Notes under the pieces: model-generated
The model's database searches: none
What the model saw: the letters and a program-made list of their open reading frames with translations, nothing else
Told to the model about the DNA's origin: nothing
Shown: piece after piece, positions 22,781-33,989 of the stretch
Layout: each line of letters opens with the position of its first letter
Position numbering within the stretch: the stretch's first letter is position 1
Source of the DNA: Gnetum montanum
Taxonomy: Eukaryota > Streptophyta > Gnetopsida > Gnetales > Gnetaceae
Direction: 5' to 3'
DNA: 64,000 nt
NCBI GenBank assembly: GCA_015680685.1
Contig: MNCI01033409.1
Coordinates: forward strand, 271,193-335,192
Program-made: the position numbers and the translations under genes

Positions 22781-24190
22781 GGTGCCATTGTGTGCAAAGG
22801 ATATGGACCATGAAAAGTACATCCATCATAGAATAAAATAAGTATGTTAAGGCATCAAATATTCAAAGGCTCTTATATGAAATAGTCACTAAATAAGAAG
22901 GTACCTAGTGGCTGAAAACAAATTAAAAAATTGAATCAACAATGTGCATTGAACCAGTAGAGCTCCTCACAAGTGCCTACATAGATAACATGGATGGAAT
23001 CAAGCATATTTATCACCAAATATTTCATAAAAACATAGATATGGATTGGGTAGAGTTGGAAATCCCTGATTAGTATAAGTAGAAGCCCTCAAACTTAAGG
23101 CTTTACTGAAAACATTAGAATATGATTTTCTTGATAATGGAAAGTTGATAATTATCATTGCTAATCTCATCCAAGAACAAGAAAAAGAAGCTACTACAAG
23201 TAGTAAACAAATGACCAATAGTCTTTGCATGATAATATCATGAGTTGATAGGAATAGATCCATGGATATACCAACATTGGATCTATATAGACCCCTCAAT
23301 CAAACCAAGAAGGTAGTTGTAAAGAAGATTAAATCTAAAGCTTAAGTGAGTTGTTAAGGATGAACTGGAATAACTTCTTAAGGAAGGGTTTCATCTATCT
23401 TGTAGAAAATAGTGAGTGGGTAAGCCCACTTGTGATCATGCCAAAAAAAAAAGAAAAATGAAGAGTCTATATAAACTTCAAGTTGTTGAATATGGAAACA
23501 TTTAGAGATCATGCCTCATTTTCATTTGTGAACCAGGTGCTAGATAGAATTGCAAGGCATAATCACTATAGTTTTCTAGATGGTCATAGTGGTTATAACC
23601 AAATTCAAATAGCACTAGAGGACCAAGCAAAGACAACTTTCAAAAGTCCTTGGAGTACGTTTTCATATAAGAAGATGTCCTTCAATCTTTACAATGCTCC
23701 TGCAACTTTCTAGCACTTGGTACTTGGCATCCTTCAACAGTAAATTGGTAATAGTATGAAAGTATTCATGGATGACTTCTCCACCTATGATACTAACTTT
23801 GAACAAGCCTTGGATTATCTAGAGTAAGTGCTAGAGCATTTTGTATAGAAAAACTTATGGCTTAATTAGTAGAAAATCCATTTGATGGTCCAAGAGGGAA
23901 TTGTCTTGGGGCACTGTATTTTACGAAAAGGGATTGAGGTGGATACAAAGAAAGTATGATTCATCCAAAGAATCACTAGGAAATCATAGACTATAAAATA
24001 TGTGAAATTATTTCTTGGTCATACTGGTTACTACATGCACTTCATTAAGAATTTCTCCAAATTTGCAAAACTGCTAGTGGAGCTTAGAAAGAAATATGCA
24101 CCTTTTAACTAGACCAAGGAATGCAAGCAAGAATTTCACAAATTAAAGTAAAAACTCATAGACACTTCCATTCTATGTGCTCCAGATTAA
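22781..24190 (+). pseudogene. P reverse transcriptase region
   Basis: Decayed Ty3/gypsy RT. Readable blocks are FLDGHSGYNQIQIA (about 23572-23613), MSFNLYNAPATF (23675-23710), VFMDDFSTYDTNFEQALDYL (about 23761-23820) with both catalytic Asp of the FMDD box kept, VQEGIVLGH (about 23888-23914) and LGHTGYY (about 24016). The GIVLGH and FMDDFS wording is typical of Athila-lineage elements. Multiple stops occur. Confidence 0.85.
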
Positions 24191-24640
24191 TCTAGACCAT
24201 TCCACATAATAACATAGGCATCTAACTATGCATTAGAAGTAGTGCTTACATTATTGAATGACTAGAAACATCCATGCTACATCCATTGTACAAGTAGAAG
24301 TATTATGGATGCACAACTAAACTACATCACCATCAAGAATGAGTTCATGCTAGTGGTGTATGCCTTAGAAATATTTAGGCACTATGTGCTTAGATATCAA
24401 ATTTTTGTGCATACTAGCCATAGTGTCATCTTATTCCTAATGAATAAGTTGGTGATGAGTTCCAGTGTCATATGATGGCTAGTGATTTTGCAAGAATTTA
24501 ATCTTACTATGGTGGACAATAAAGAAATCAAGAATGTAGTCATCAATCATTTTTCTTAGTTATGATGGAATAGCAAGGATGATGAGGAGCCTTTATCTAA
24601 TTAATTTCTAAATGAACTCCTCTGATAAATCCATTAAAGT
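24191..24640 (+). pseudogene. P RNase H region
   Basis: RNase H follows RT as usual for Ty3/gypsy. Blocks such as NYITIKNEFMLVVYALEIFR (about 24325-24380), FVHTSHSVILFLMNK and WLVILQEFNLTMVDNKEIKN (about 24475-24535) match the E2 RNase H. The E of the E-x-x-A/L-V-V-x-A motif is retained. Scattered stops interrupt the frame. Confidence 0.8.
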
Positions 24641-25935
24641 TTAAGAACATAGGGGATACCAAATGGTATGATGGATTTCTATTCTACCTTCTCACTCAAG
24701 AGACTCTAGTAATATGAGATCACAATAATAAATAATAGTTTCTTCACCAGGTCAAGCATTACATGGAAATCCAAGGTATCCTCTACAAGGTGTTTGTTAA
24801 TGTTCTAGTTCAATGGTGTATGCTTGATACTATTTAGTTGTACTTACTTCAAGATGCTCATGAAGGTCCTTGTAGGGACCATTACATAGGAATAAATATG
24901 GCTACATAGATTCTCATGGTAGGATACTTTTGGCCCATGATCTTTTGGGATGTTCATCATTTTTTTTGTTCATGTGAGAGATGTCAATGCAATAGAGAAA
25001 TGATCATACAAAAGGAAGGATCCCAATAGTGGATCCAACCAATGAAGCCTTTTGATCTTTGGGGCATTGGCTTCATGGGACTTATCACTCCTATGTAAAA
25101 TGGGAAGGCATACATCATAGTTTTCATTAACTACTGCACCAACTAGACTGAAGCTACAACCATATTAGACTATACATTCATCATTACAGCTCAATTTTCC
25201 AACAATGGCAGTAAAAAACTTTAGTGTACCTAGAGTACTCATTTCAAATAATTAAACACACTTTATAGGCTCTACTTTTCAAAATTAATACAACACTTGA
25301 AGATGCAACATAAACCCATAATCCCCAATCATCCCTAAGCCAATGGTCAAGCTGAAGATACCAATAGGAAGATTACTAGGATTATAATAATAACAATCAG
25401 TAGATATAGGAAGAACTAGAGTACTAAACTCAACAATGGTTTTTGAGCATATTGTTCAACATAGAAGCATCCTATAGAATACTCTTCCTATGAGTTAGCA
25501 TACAGAAATTTATTGAAAATTCCAATCCAAGCAAAAATTTGTACATTCACAATGACCTATGACCTTGACCTAGACATTAATCTATCCCAAAAAGAACATC
25601 TAATAACACTTAATGTGCTAGATACGAACTGAAAACTAGCCCTGATGATGAATGAAGTACACATGCACACTCCAAATAATGTCATGATGCATGGATAAGA
25701 ATAATTTCAACCTAGCGATAAGATTCTTTACTAGAATCCCATGCATATACCACAACATACTATATTTCAAATGTTATGGGAACAACCTTATCTTATTCAT
25801 TCAACCTTTTCTTGTGAATCCATGATAATCTACCACCCATCAAGCCCTCACATATGTCTATTAATCAAAATTAAACAACTTAAGCCATTCTTAGAACCTC
25901 AAGTAATTAGTAACACTGACACCTCTACGTAGGAA
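24641..25935 (+). pseudogene. P integrase region
   Basis: Decayed integrase matching E2's at 50081-51380. The core reads VPRVLISNN (about 25225-25250), where the second catalytic Asp is lost (SNN for SDN), and NGQAEDTNRK (about 25342-25371), in which the third catalytic residue, Glu, is kept. The C-terminal part resembles E2's LGDKVLYWNPTHMPQ region (about 25710-25755) and ends with PFLEPQV and a stop near 25930. Frameshifts are frequent. Confidence 0.8.
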
Positions 25936-27256
25936 CAAGCATGCTCCATTTCTTGAATCTCCTTCTCTTAACATAGTTATGGGAGAGATGGCCATCCATA
26001 CTAACATCTTGATGAGGCTAACTAAGTTTACACCTTTTTTATTTTCCAAAATTCTTTATATGTTTTCCACTTTCTTAAATATTTTATTAATGGTTTTATA
26101 TATTCTCTTTTCTTTTCTTTCTTTCTTTATTAATTTGATCTAGTCTTTTTAGAAGTCTTTGATTTTGTTTATTACTACTATAAACTATGGAAGATTATTA
26201 ATGAAAGTTATCAATGTTATGATTGATTAATCAAAAGGCCAAATTTTGTCTTTGGGTTATGTTCTCTACTAACAATCTATAAATTTTCTGGTCATAGCAA
26301 GAAATTAGTTCATGACATCCATTCAATCCACTTGATTCCATGAGAAATCTATATCTTGAAAACAAAAAGGTTCTATTCATTACAAGTTAAAAGTAAACAA
26401 TGATCTTGATACCTAATGAACTAGGAAAGGATCAAGTGGGAATGGAAAAGGATATGACCTCAAGGGGACTTGATATGATTTCCCTCAACATCATTCTTAG
26501 TTTCTATGATACTCCATTGGTATATCATCATCCTTATTTTCGACCATAATAGGAAGCATGTATTTACATTGTGTGGTTTCCATGACAAAACCACTAGAAT
26601 TCAAAGCACATCCCTTAGACTCAATAAAGGGCTATAAGCACTAGTTATGGGGCTGGAAAGACATGTTACCAATGCCTAAAAGCACCCCTCTAACTAAAGT
26701 CCTCTCTACTTCCATCTTTTCATTTCTTCTTCTCTTGGATTGATGGTTGTCTTGAGGGTTATTCTAAAATTTTGATTGATGCAAAGATGACATATGTAAA
26801 TGCAAGATCACTAAAAGTGAAATGGACTTGTTCTATACTTGAAATGGATTAGTATCAGATCATCTTAATCATAATTTTCACCTTAGGACCTCATGTGATT
26901 AGGATGCTAATTGTCTCTTTTCCATTTTCTCTCTCTACCATTTAATCATCACATGTTCTACCACCTCACTATCTCATACCATGATAAATTATTTAGTATT
27001 GTTTTCTAGATACCATAACATTAGCAAAATTTTTATCATGGGTATGAAGTTTAAGTTAACCCAACCATTCATCATCCTTGGGGCCCACAGACTCTTTGTG
27101 ATGAAGGCATGCAAGGGCATAACAAGCATATGCTTGGAGGACCCACTTAAATTCCTTTGGTCTAACTTAAGTTAAATTCCCTAGCACAAGTCATTTGTTT
27201 AATGAATCATCTCGATAGCATTATAGCATCCCAATTTTCCCTCATTGGCACATAAC
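25936..27256 (+). other. P region downstream of integrase; no gene
   Basis: Non-coding stretch homologous, in reverse, to 48870-50080 of E2 and partly to 38980-40240 of E1. Shared landmarks include gggagag-tggcca, aattcaaagcaca-ccttagac, acaagcactggttatgg type text and the ggacccac block. Its conservation in three related elements shows it is an old part of the family and not an insertion. Confidence 0.7.
27252..27256 (-). repeat. C target-site duplication, left (ATAAC)
   Basis: ATAAC precedes C's left LTR and recurs directly after its right LTR at 33667-33671. Confidence 0.85.
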
Positions 27257-28330
27257 TATGGATCATTGAACTTAGAAGAAAGGGAGGGGAGCGAGGGATG
27301 AATAAGTTCCTCAAATTTAAATTCTTTGGACAAAGCACTCACACAAAATTTAACATGGTTCCCCAACTTGGGTAGTCCATACTCAAAGGGTAGATCGTAA
27401 GCACACCTTCGAACTTTGTTACTCTCAAATGTGGTTTGAAGTGTACCACACCTTGTATAATCTCTAAGCTCTACTTTGAAGTGTTGTGATGTTTCACCAA
27501 CCACTCAACCTTGCAAGGTACCAACAATCTTAGAATATGATTTCCAGGCTCCCACAATCTTTAAAATCTTGAGCTCCACTCCAGAGTGTTGTGGCACTAC
27601 ACCAATAATCAATCTCACAGGATCTCTACAAGCTTAAGCAAGATGCCTTTCTACAAGAAGCACATCAACCCTATAAGGCAACAACAAAGAACAACAATTA
27701 TAAGGGATGAATGCAACTTATTTTTTTGATCCTTGCACTTTGAGGTACAACACACTTTACAATGGACAAAAGATAATACAATGAGGAGAAACAATGATTG
27801 ACAAATGATTACACAATGATTGTACAAGAGCTTGCACATTTACCAATGAGTATGATGTCTTCTTATAATTAATATGTTTCCAAATCCATCTTGGAACTCA
27901 TGCAACAACTAGATAATGATCATGGAAGATGTCTTATCCATGCTTGAGATTTCTTTCTACATTTGCCTTTGTTTTGGGAAGATGTCTTTGTTTAGGGAAA
28001 GACATCTTTTTGAAATTGGTCTCCATTCTTGGAAGACATCTTTATCTAGGGAAACATGTCTTTGTTTAATAAAAGATGTCTGTTGTTCTTGGAGACATGT
28101 TTGCCTGTGAATCCTTTAATTTTATCAAGATGTCTATTATTTCTTAGAGATGTCTTTCTTTAATATTCCTTTGCATTTTGAATTCTTCGTTGCTTATCCA
28201 TGTTCTTAAGCTTTCTTAAACCTTCTTGTTTCAATCCAAGTTCTTGTCTTGCAAGCACAATAATCACACAACCACATAATAACCTTGTTCTTCATTTTTC
28301 TTAACATTTTGACATACCAAAAGGTCCACA
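27257..28330 (-). repeat. C 3' LTR
   Basis: 1074 bp, from TATGGATCATTG to AAAGGTCCACA. It aligns with 32599-33666 throughout. It contains a cluster of gatgtc/gacatc words at about 27920-28160. Confidence 0.9.
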
Positions 28331-28344
28331 ATCTCCCCCTTTTT
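28331..28344 (-). promoter_or_regulatory. C polypurine tract
   Basis: The minus strand reads AAAAAGGGGGAGAT directly before TGTGGACC, the first bases of the 3' LTR, which is the classic plus-strand primer of plant copia elements. Confidence 0.85.
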
Positions 28345-29065
28345 GGTAATGTCCTAAACTTAAGAAAATGGATTAGTCTTGTCCCAATACATAACAATCA
28401 CATAAGCTACTTCCTCCCCTTTTTGGACATAACCAAAAAGGATAAAGCATATAAATAAAGTGCATATAAATAGACCAATGAAATCATTATGATATATAAA
28501 TTCCTATGACATCTAGGGATTAGGATAAACATGGAGGTTCGATAGTATGGGAAACGATGCAAATGCAAAAATAAAGAGCAAGGTATATGAAACAATATAA
28601 CAAGGGAAAACAACATATGTCTATAACTCATCCGCAAAATGTTACATACCAAAATATCCATAACTACATCAGAGTACAACTATCTACAACTATCATATCA
28701 CATCAGTTACATATGTGAAAAACCCAAAATCACTTATGTGAAGACCAAAAAATGTCTCCTCCTTTTTTAGTATTAACAAAAGGAGAGAAGAAAAATCCAT
28801 CCAAGGTCTCAACCACTAACCTCAGTAGAATTCTCAGACTCTAAATCCTCTATTGGTTTGGATAGATGATATGTTTCCTCCTCATCGTCATCACTACTTG
28901 TTCTAGGATGGCTTGATCTCTATGTATCCTCATTAGAGAACTCAACCTACTCTACGAGAGCACACCTAGGACAAAGCTTAACTCAAAACTAAGATGAAGT
29001 TGGTGGAGCTGGAGGCTGCTAGACTGGTACCCATTGGGATGTGGTCCAAAGATGCTCTCCATAAC
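28345..29065 (-). other. C interior, 3' non-coding part
   Basis: No gene is recognised. Short frames (up to 90 codons on the minus strand) show no domain. The stretch separates the accessory frame from the polypurine tract. Confidence 0.45.
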
Positions 29066-30274
29066 CTATTTCCCAAATGAGCAAGGAAAATTAGTTGATG
29101 GAGGAACTAAGGAAGTAGTAGGTACTAGATCATGATACTTTGGCTGTTGCATGGAAGCATGGTGCTTCCCATGGATACCAATTGGGGGTGCCTCTAGCTC
29201 TAAATTTGACTTCATCCCTGAGTCATATGTATGTGAGGGTTTGACTATTATAAAGTTTCTCAATGGAGTAGGAACATCATCCTCACTATCAAAAATAGAA
29301 GGAGTAGTAACCTCCTCAAACACCTACCCATTAGAGGGAGGTGGAATCCCAGCTGTATTCAAACTCTTATGTAAGTAATAGAGGTTCCTCCTAAGCTTTT
29401 CAATAGCTCATGCAAAGCGTCAAAGAAGCTTCTTTAGTGATGAATTAATTTGGGCACTTGAAAATTTGGACCTCCTCAGCTAGGAAGAGGCCCTAGATGA
29501 TGATGATGCTACTATCCTAGACCTGGTGTTTAGGCTTACCTCTGTGGTATGGGAAGTACTCCTCTTCTCAATGTATTCACTAATTCTAATGAATCAATAG
29601 GCTAATGAGGTATGGGTGTCTATGGATTCTCTCCTTAGCATAGAGGCTTAAAATGTCTTGGCAGAGTGTATGCCCTAGATCCAATGGTAGACCTGTAAGA
29701 AGATAATAAAGCACAAAGCCATGGGGTGGTAGTAGATAACTATAGCTACGTCCTTACTTCTCTCAATATGATCCTTATTAAAAGACATGTCTTTGCCAAA
29801 CAATACATCATAAAATTCATTGTGTGCTATTATACAAGTTGTGTAAATATCATGCATGGTATTAATGATTACCTTGAAGACATTATGACTAGAAATACCT
29901 AGAATTTCATTAACTTTGGAAGAGACCTCAAAAATAATTCACCCAACCATTGATATGAATGCCATAACAATAGCATCAGAGACAATGATATTACAATAAA
30001 ACTCTCTAATCAGCACCTTAGGAACTAGAAAATTCATGGTAATGAAAGTATTCTAATTCAAAAGCTTGAAATAGTCTAGTAGGGCTTGTTGTCTATGTGC
30101 TAGAAAAGCTAGAGATTTTTTAGAAATAATGTTAGTGGTTTGAGTTGCCTCAAACCTATGGTGTGCACTTGTGCTACGAAACTAGGGCATGTAAGAGGGC
30201 AACGTACTACTAGAAATTCCTTTTGAGCACTTCTTGTGTGACACGATGGATGTTCCTATCTTCTTGTGGGCCAT
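29066..30274 (-). pseudogene. C accessory reading frame, plant-transposon-protein-like
   Basis: A broken frame starts at an ATG at 30274 (MAHKKIGTSIVS) and can be followed with stops to about 29066. The block FLVPKVLIREFYCNIIVSDA (about 30030-29975), then FEVSSKVNEILGIS, resembles the pattern seen in the plant transposon protein domain found in many plant retroelements: a REFY-AN motif followed by a stretch ending in IN-ILG. A later part (29323-29066) is acidic and proline-containing. Function unknown. The assignment to that domain is by pattern only. It occupies the place where copia pol would be. Confidence 0.45.
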
Positions 30275-31250
30275 CTCTAACAAAATCATTGCAAATGGTG
30301 GAGCCCTAGTCATCTCTATGGGGTATATCTAAAGGAATACAACTAAAATGGGGGTCTTATCTTTTATAGTAATGGAAAACGAGGGCTTTAAACAAAAAAG
30401 ATGTCTTTTACAAAAGGAAGACATCTTTCCCATGTTTGTAATTCATAGTTGATGTATTTCATGCACATTAGACATCTTGCCCATGATGCACAAAAATTTA
30501 GATAGACGTCTTTGGTTATTAGAAGATCTCTTTCGCAAGATTTCTTTATTTTTGGAAAGATGACTTTGTTAAAATTAGGATGGAATTGGGAAAGGCTACC
30601 AATAGATTATAGTCTTAATGAAAGCTTGTGAAACTAAAAGAAAACTTACCTTCACTTACCTACTGCACTAGCGGAAGGTCATGATGTTTAGAGGGATAGA
30701 GAATGAGTTTCCTCTTTTGAGGATTATCTTCTTGACCAAACCTCTCCAATGTCCAAAGCTTGGATTTATTTTATGAATTCATTGATGAGGATGTCATGAT
30801 TCCCTTGTTCTTGCCATTTAATTTTCCATTCTTTTCTAGTTACTTTGGTCTTTTGAGTTAACATTTGATCTTCTCTATGATCCTGCATAACATCCATTCT
30901 CGATACACTTTGATAAGACCAAGGAGTCCTATGATATAACCAATTACTTACATGATAATATTTTAGATTGCGATCCCATTATTTATGTTGTAACCTATGA
31001 TAGTAATAACACCTAATCCTCCTATGGTAGTATGAGTGATTAGAATAATCAAACCTTTCAGGACCCCTTTGAGATATGGGTGCTTCCTCTGATTTTGATG
31101 CATGACCTTTATCTTTAGGAGGATCATTTGATTGGGATGTGTTTGTAGGTGATGAATGTTCTTGAGTACAACATTCCAAACCACTCTTATCATGTAGACT
31201 TATTCCTTGTCCTATGACCATTCGAAGTGATTCATTTCCTATTATCAATC
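30275..31250 (-). other. C interior between gag and accessory frame; includes SR/Tyr-rich gag tail
   Basis: From about 31250 to 30960 a minus-strand frame reads KDKGHASKSEEAPISQRGP then a Y/H-rich stretch ending RRIRCYYYHRLQHK, which looks like the degenerate linker and zinc-knuckle region that follows copia gag (CYYC..H type). From 30275 to 30700 there is a leader-like stretch with several gatgtctt/aagacatc words (30390-30560). No further coding evidence. Confidence 0.45.
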
Positions 31251-32540
31251 TCTCATTTATTAATTTGACATCTACACTTCTACTTTAGCCTATTCTAAAG
31301 ATGAGGTTTGCTTTTCATTTTCAGCCCTTAGGTTTGAGAGTTGTTTAGAAATATTAGAAACAATCAAATTCAATAATGATATTTCTTGATCTTTAGACTT
31401 GACTTTACTTAACTTAGTGCAAAGACTTTGAAATGACAGAAGCTCATTACGTAGAAGATTAAACCTTTCATCATCGTTAAGATCATTGTCTAATGAATCA
31501 TCATCAGTAAGGACCATGTAGATGAGATGAGAATTTTTTACATCATCCTCCAGTTCTTCCTAACTCTACTTCCCATCATCCCAACTTATATAGAAGTTGG
31601 TCTTCTTTACTTCTTTAGTGGACTTAGTCTTGGACTACAACTTGAAATTCTTAAGATATTTGGAGGTCATATGGCCTTTTCCTTCAGAAACAAACATTAT
31701 ATAGAAGAGAAGCTAAAATTGGAATTCAAAAAATTCTTACCTCTTTGTTTACCTTTAAATGGATTGAATCTTTGCTCATGTGTTTCTTTGTTTCTTCTCA
31801 ATATCATTCGTTGTAGCTTCCTAGTGAGAAAGGCAATCTCATCTTCATCACCCTCATCATGCTCATTGATGTCCTTCTTCTTGGAGGTAGTCTTCAAGGC
31901 AATTGGTATTTCTTGGATAGCTCCTTTACTTATGAGATTCATTTCATAAGCAATGAAAACACTTTGAAGTTCTTCAAATCTCAAAGTTTAGAAATCTATG
32001 ATTTCTTCCATTGTTGTGACCTTAGGTCTGAACTCTAGTTGAAGAGTTCTAATCATTTTAATGATCAAATCACTTTTAGGCAAGTCTTTACTAGTACCTC
32101 TAATGACTATAATAATATCATTGGCTCTAGAGAAGTAATCTTTTATCTTTTCACCTTCTCTCAATTTAAGCTTATTGTATTCACTTTGCAAGACTAACAA
32201 TTTTGATTGCTTAACAATAAAGGCACCTTCATATGTAGCTTCTAAAATTTGCCAAATCTCTTTTACATCCTACTACTCTATTAAATTTAGATTTATTCAA
32301 AGCACAATATAAACATTTTTTTACTCTAGAATCAAACATGAACTTATCTTTCTCCTCTTGTGTTCATTTTTTGCAAGCCTTGATGATACCGATGGAGCTA
32401 TTGATAGGTGGAGCATAGCCTTCAAGGATTAACTCCCACAATTCAAACTTCATGGATTCCAAGAACCCTTACATTCTGGCTTTCCAATAAGTGAAGTCAA
32501 ATCCATTGAACATGGGTGGCTTTTTTTAATATGTTCCCTC
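31251..32540 (-). pseudogene. C gag (copia-type)
   Basis: Gag-like polyprotein start on the minus strand, in pieces. SEYNKLKLREGEKIKDYFSR (32185-32125) and LIIKMIRTLQLEFRPKVTTM (about 32065-32006) are the conserved core of UBN2-type copia gag. FEELQSVFIAYEM (about 31980-31940) and the acidic DEGDEDEIAFLTRKLQRMI (about 31870-31805) follow in the usual order. A hydrophilic part with LTDDDSLDNDLNDDERFNLL (31515-31455) leads towards the zinc-knuckle region. Stops and at least two frameshifts break it. The region is about 400 codons, normal for the family. Confidence 0.75.
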
Positions 32541-32582
32541 CATTGTTCACTCTTGAAGTTGATGATGACAAAGAAGTGTACC

Positions 32583-32598
32583 AGGCTCTGATACCACT
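32583..32598 (-). promoter_or_regulatory. C primer-binding site (initiator Met tRNA)
   Basis: The minus strand reads AAGTGGTATCAGAGCC immediately inside the 5' LTR. TGGTATCAGAGC is an exact match to the usual plant copia primer site. Confidence 0.9.
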
Positions 32599-33666
32599 TG
32601 TGAATCATTGAGCTTAGAAAGGGGGGAAGGAGGGGTGAATAAGTTTCCCAAATTTAAATTCTTTGAACAAAGCACACACACCAAATTTAACATGGTTCCC
32701 CAACCTGGGTAGTCCACACTCAAAGGGTAGATCACAAGCACACCTCTAGACTTTGTTACTATCAAATGTGGCTTGAAGGGTACCACACCCTATATAATCT
32801 CTAATCTTCACTTTGGAGTGTTGTGATGCTGCACCAACCACTCAATCTCGTAAGGTTCTAACAAGATTAAAATGTAGTTTCCAAGCTTCCACAAACTTTA
32901 CAGTCTTGAGCTCCACTCTAGAGTGTTGTGGCGCTACACCAACAGTCAATCTCAGAGGATCCTAATAAGCTCAAGCAAGATGCCTTCCCGCAAGAAGAAC
33001 ATCAACACCATAAGGCAACAAAAAAGAACAACAATTACAAGGGATGAATGCAACTTAGTTTGCTAATCCTTGCACTTTTAGGTACATCACACTTTACAAT
33101 GGACAAAAGATAATATAATGAGAAGCAACAATGATTATAATGATTAACAAATGATTACACAATGATTTTACAAGAGCTTGCATATTTCCCAATGAGTATG
33201 ATGTTTTCTTATAGCTACTATGTTTTCAAATCCATCTTGGAATTCATGCAACAACTAGCTAATAATCATGAAAGATGTCTCCTTCATGCCTGAGATGTCT
33301 TTCTACATTTTCTTCTATTATGGGAAGATGTCTTTGTCTAGGGAAAGATGTCTTTCTAAAACTAGTCTTCATTCTAGGAAGACATCTTTGTCTAGGGAAA
33401 GACATCTTTGTCTAATGAAAGACATCTGCTATTTCTTAGAGATGGTCTCTACCTGTGCATCCTTCAATTTTTTTAAGACATCTACTATTTCTCATAAACA
33501 TCTCCTTTGCTTTTTGAATTCTTCAACTCTTGTCCATGCTATTAAGCTTTATCAAACCTTCTTGTTTCAATCCAAGTTCTTGTCCTACAATCATAATAAT
33601 CACACAACCACACAACAACCTTATTCTCCATATTTCTAAACATTTTGACATACCAAAAGGTCCATA
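32599..33666 (-). repeat. C 5' LTR
   Basis: 1068 bp, TGTGAATCATTG to AAAGGTCCATA, aligned with 27257-28330. It contains the same gatgtc/gacatc cluster (about 33265-33490), here more regular than in the other LTR. Confidence 0.9.
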
Positions 33667-33671
33667 ATAAC

Positions 33672-33989
33672 CTCATAAAAATCAAATTAAATCACTTCTT
33701 CTAGGCTTAACCTACTTCTTTCATGTTGTTTCCATCATTCTACATCTTTTTGACTTCCATTTGACTCTTGTTTGATTCCAAAACTCGCCCAAATTCCTTC
33801 AATTCGCAATTGGAAAAATAGCTAAGAATAGTTGCATTGACATATCCCCATCAACACAATGGGATGAGTCAATGCAACCCCATTGATGAAGTCCCGTTGA
33901 TGCAATGTAAAATATCTATAAATATGCATGATACTTAGCTCATTTCTCATCATGTTCCAAAAGTTCTAGAGGATTTTTGGCAATTTTTT
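33672..33989 (+). promoter_or_regulatory. P internal promoter-like segment
   Basis: Non-coding part of P between the C and E1 insertions. It holds an 11-bp perfect inverted repeat (GTTGCATTGAC at 33831-33841, GTCAATGCAAC at 33868-33878), further cattgatg/caatg words, then a TATAAATA box at 33917-33924 and cttagctcattt. The order of dyads, TATA box and downstream text parallels P's own LTR start (14900-15020, 60340-60410). It also matches E1's internal segment at 38747-38866, which reads CTATAAATATG..ATACTTAGC on the minus strand. In both elements it lies upstream of the 3' accessory frame. I infer a promoter for that frame. Confidence 0.5.

Larger units (their letters stand above)
27257..33666 (-). 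mobile_element. C: copia-type LTR element without visible polymerase
   Basis: This 6.4 kb element lies inside P with a perfect ATAAC duplication. LTRs are 27257-28330 and 32599-33666. Inside the right LTR the minus strand gives AAGTGGTATCAGAGCC, a perfect initiator-Met-tRNA primer site. Inside the left LTR it gives AAAAAGGGGGAGAT, the usual copia-type polypurine tract. So the element is on the minus strand. Gag-like sequence follows the primer site, then an accessory frame, but I find no integrase or RT blocks in the 28.3-31 kb interior, which is too short for a full copia pol. It is probably a non-autonomous derivative. Confidence 0.85.

Noticed and set aside
31527-31949. + strand frame of 140 codons, hydrophobic
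   Set aside because: Antisense to the conserved copia-type gag of C; the hydrophobic look is the complement of charged gag codons.
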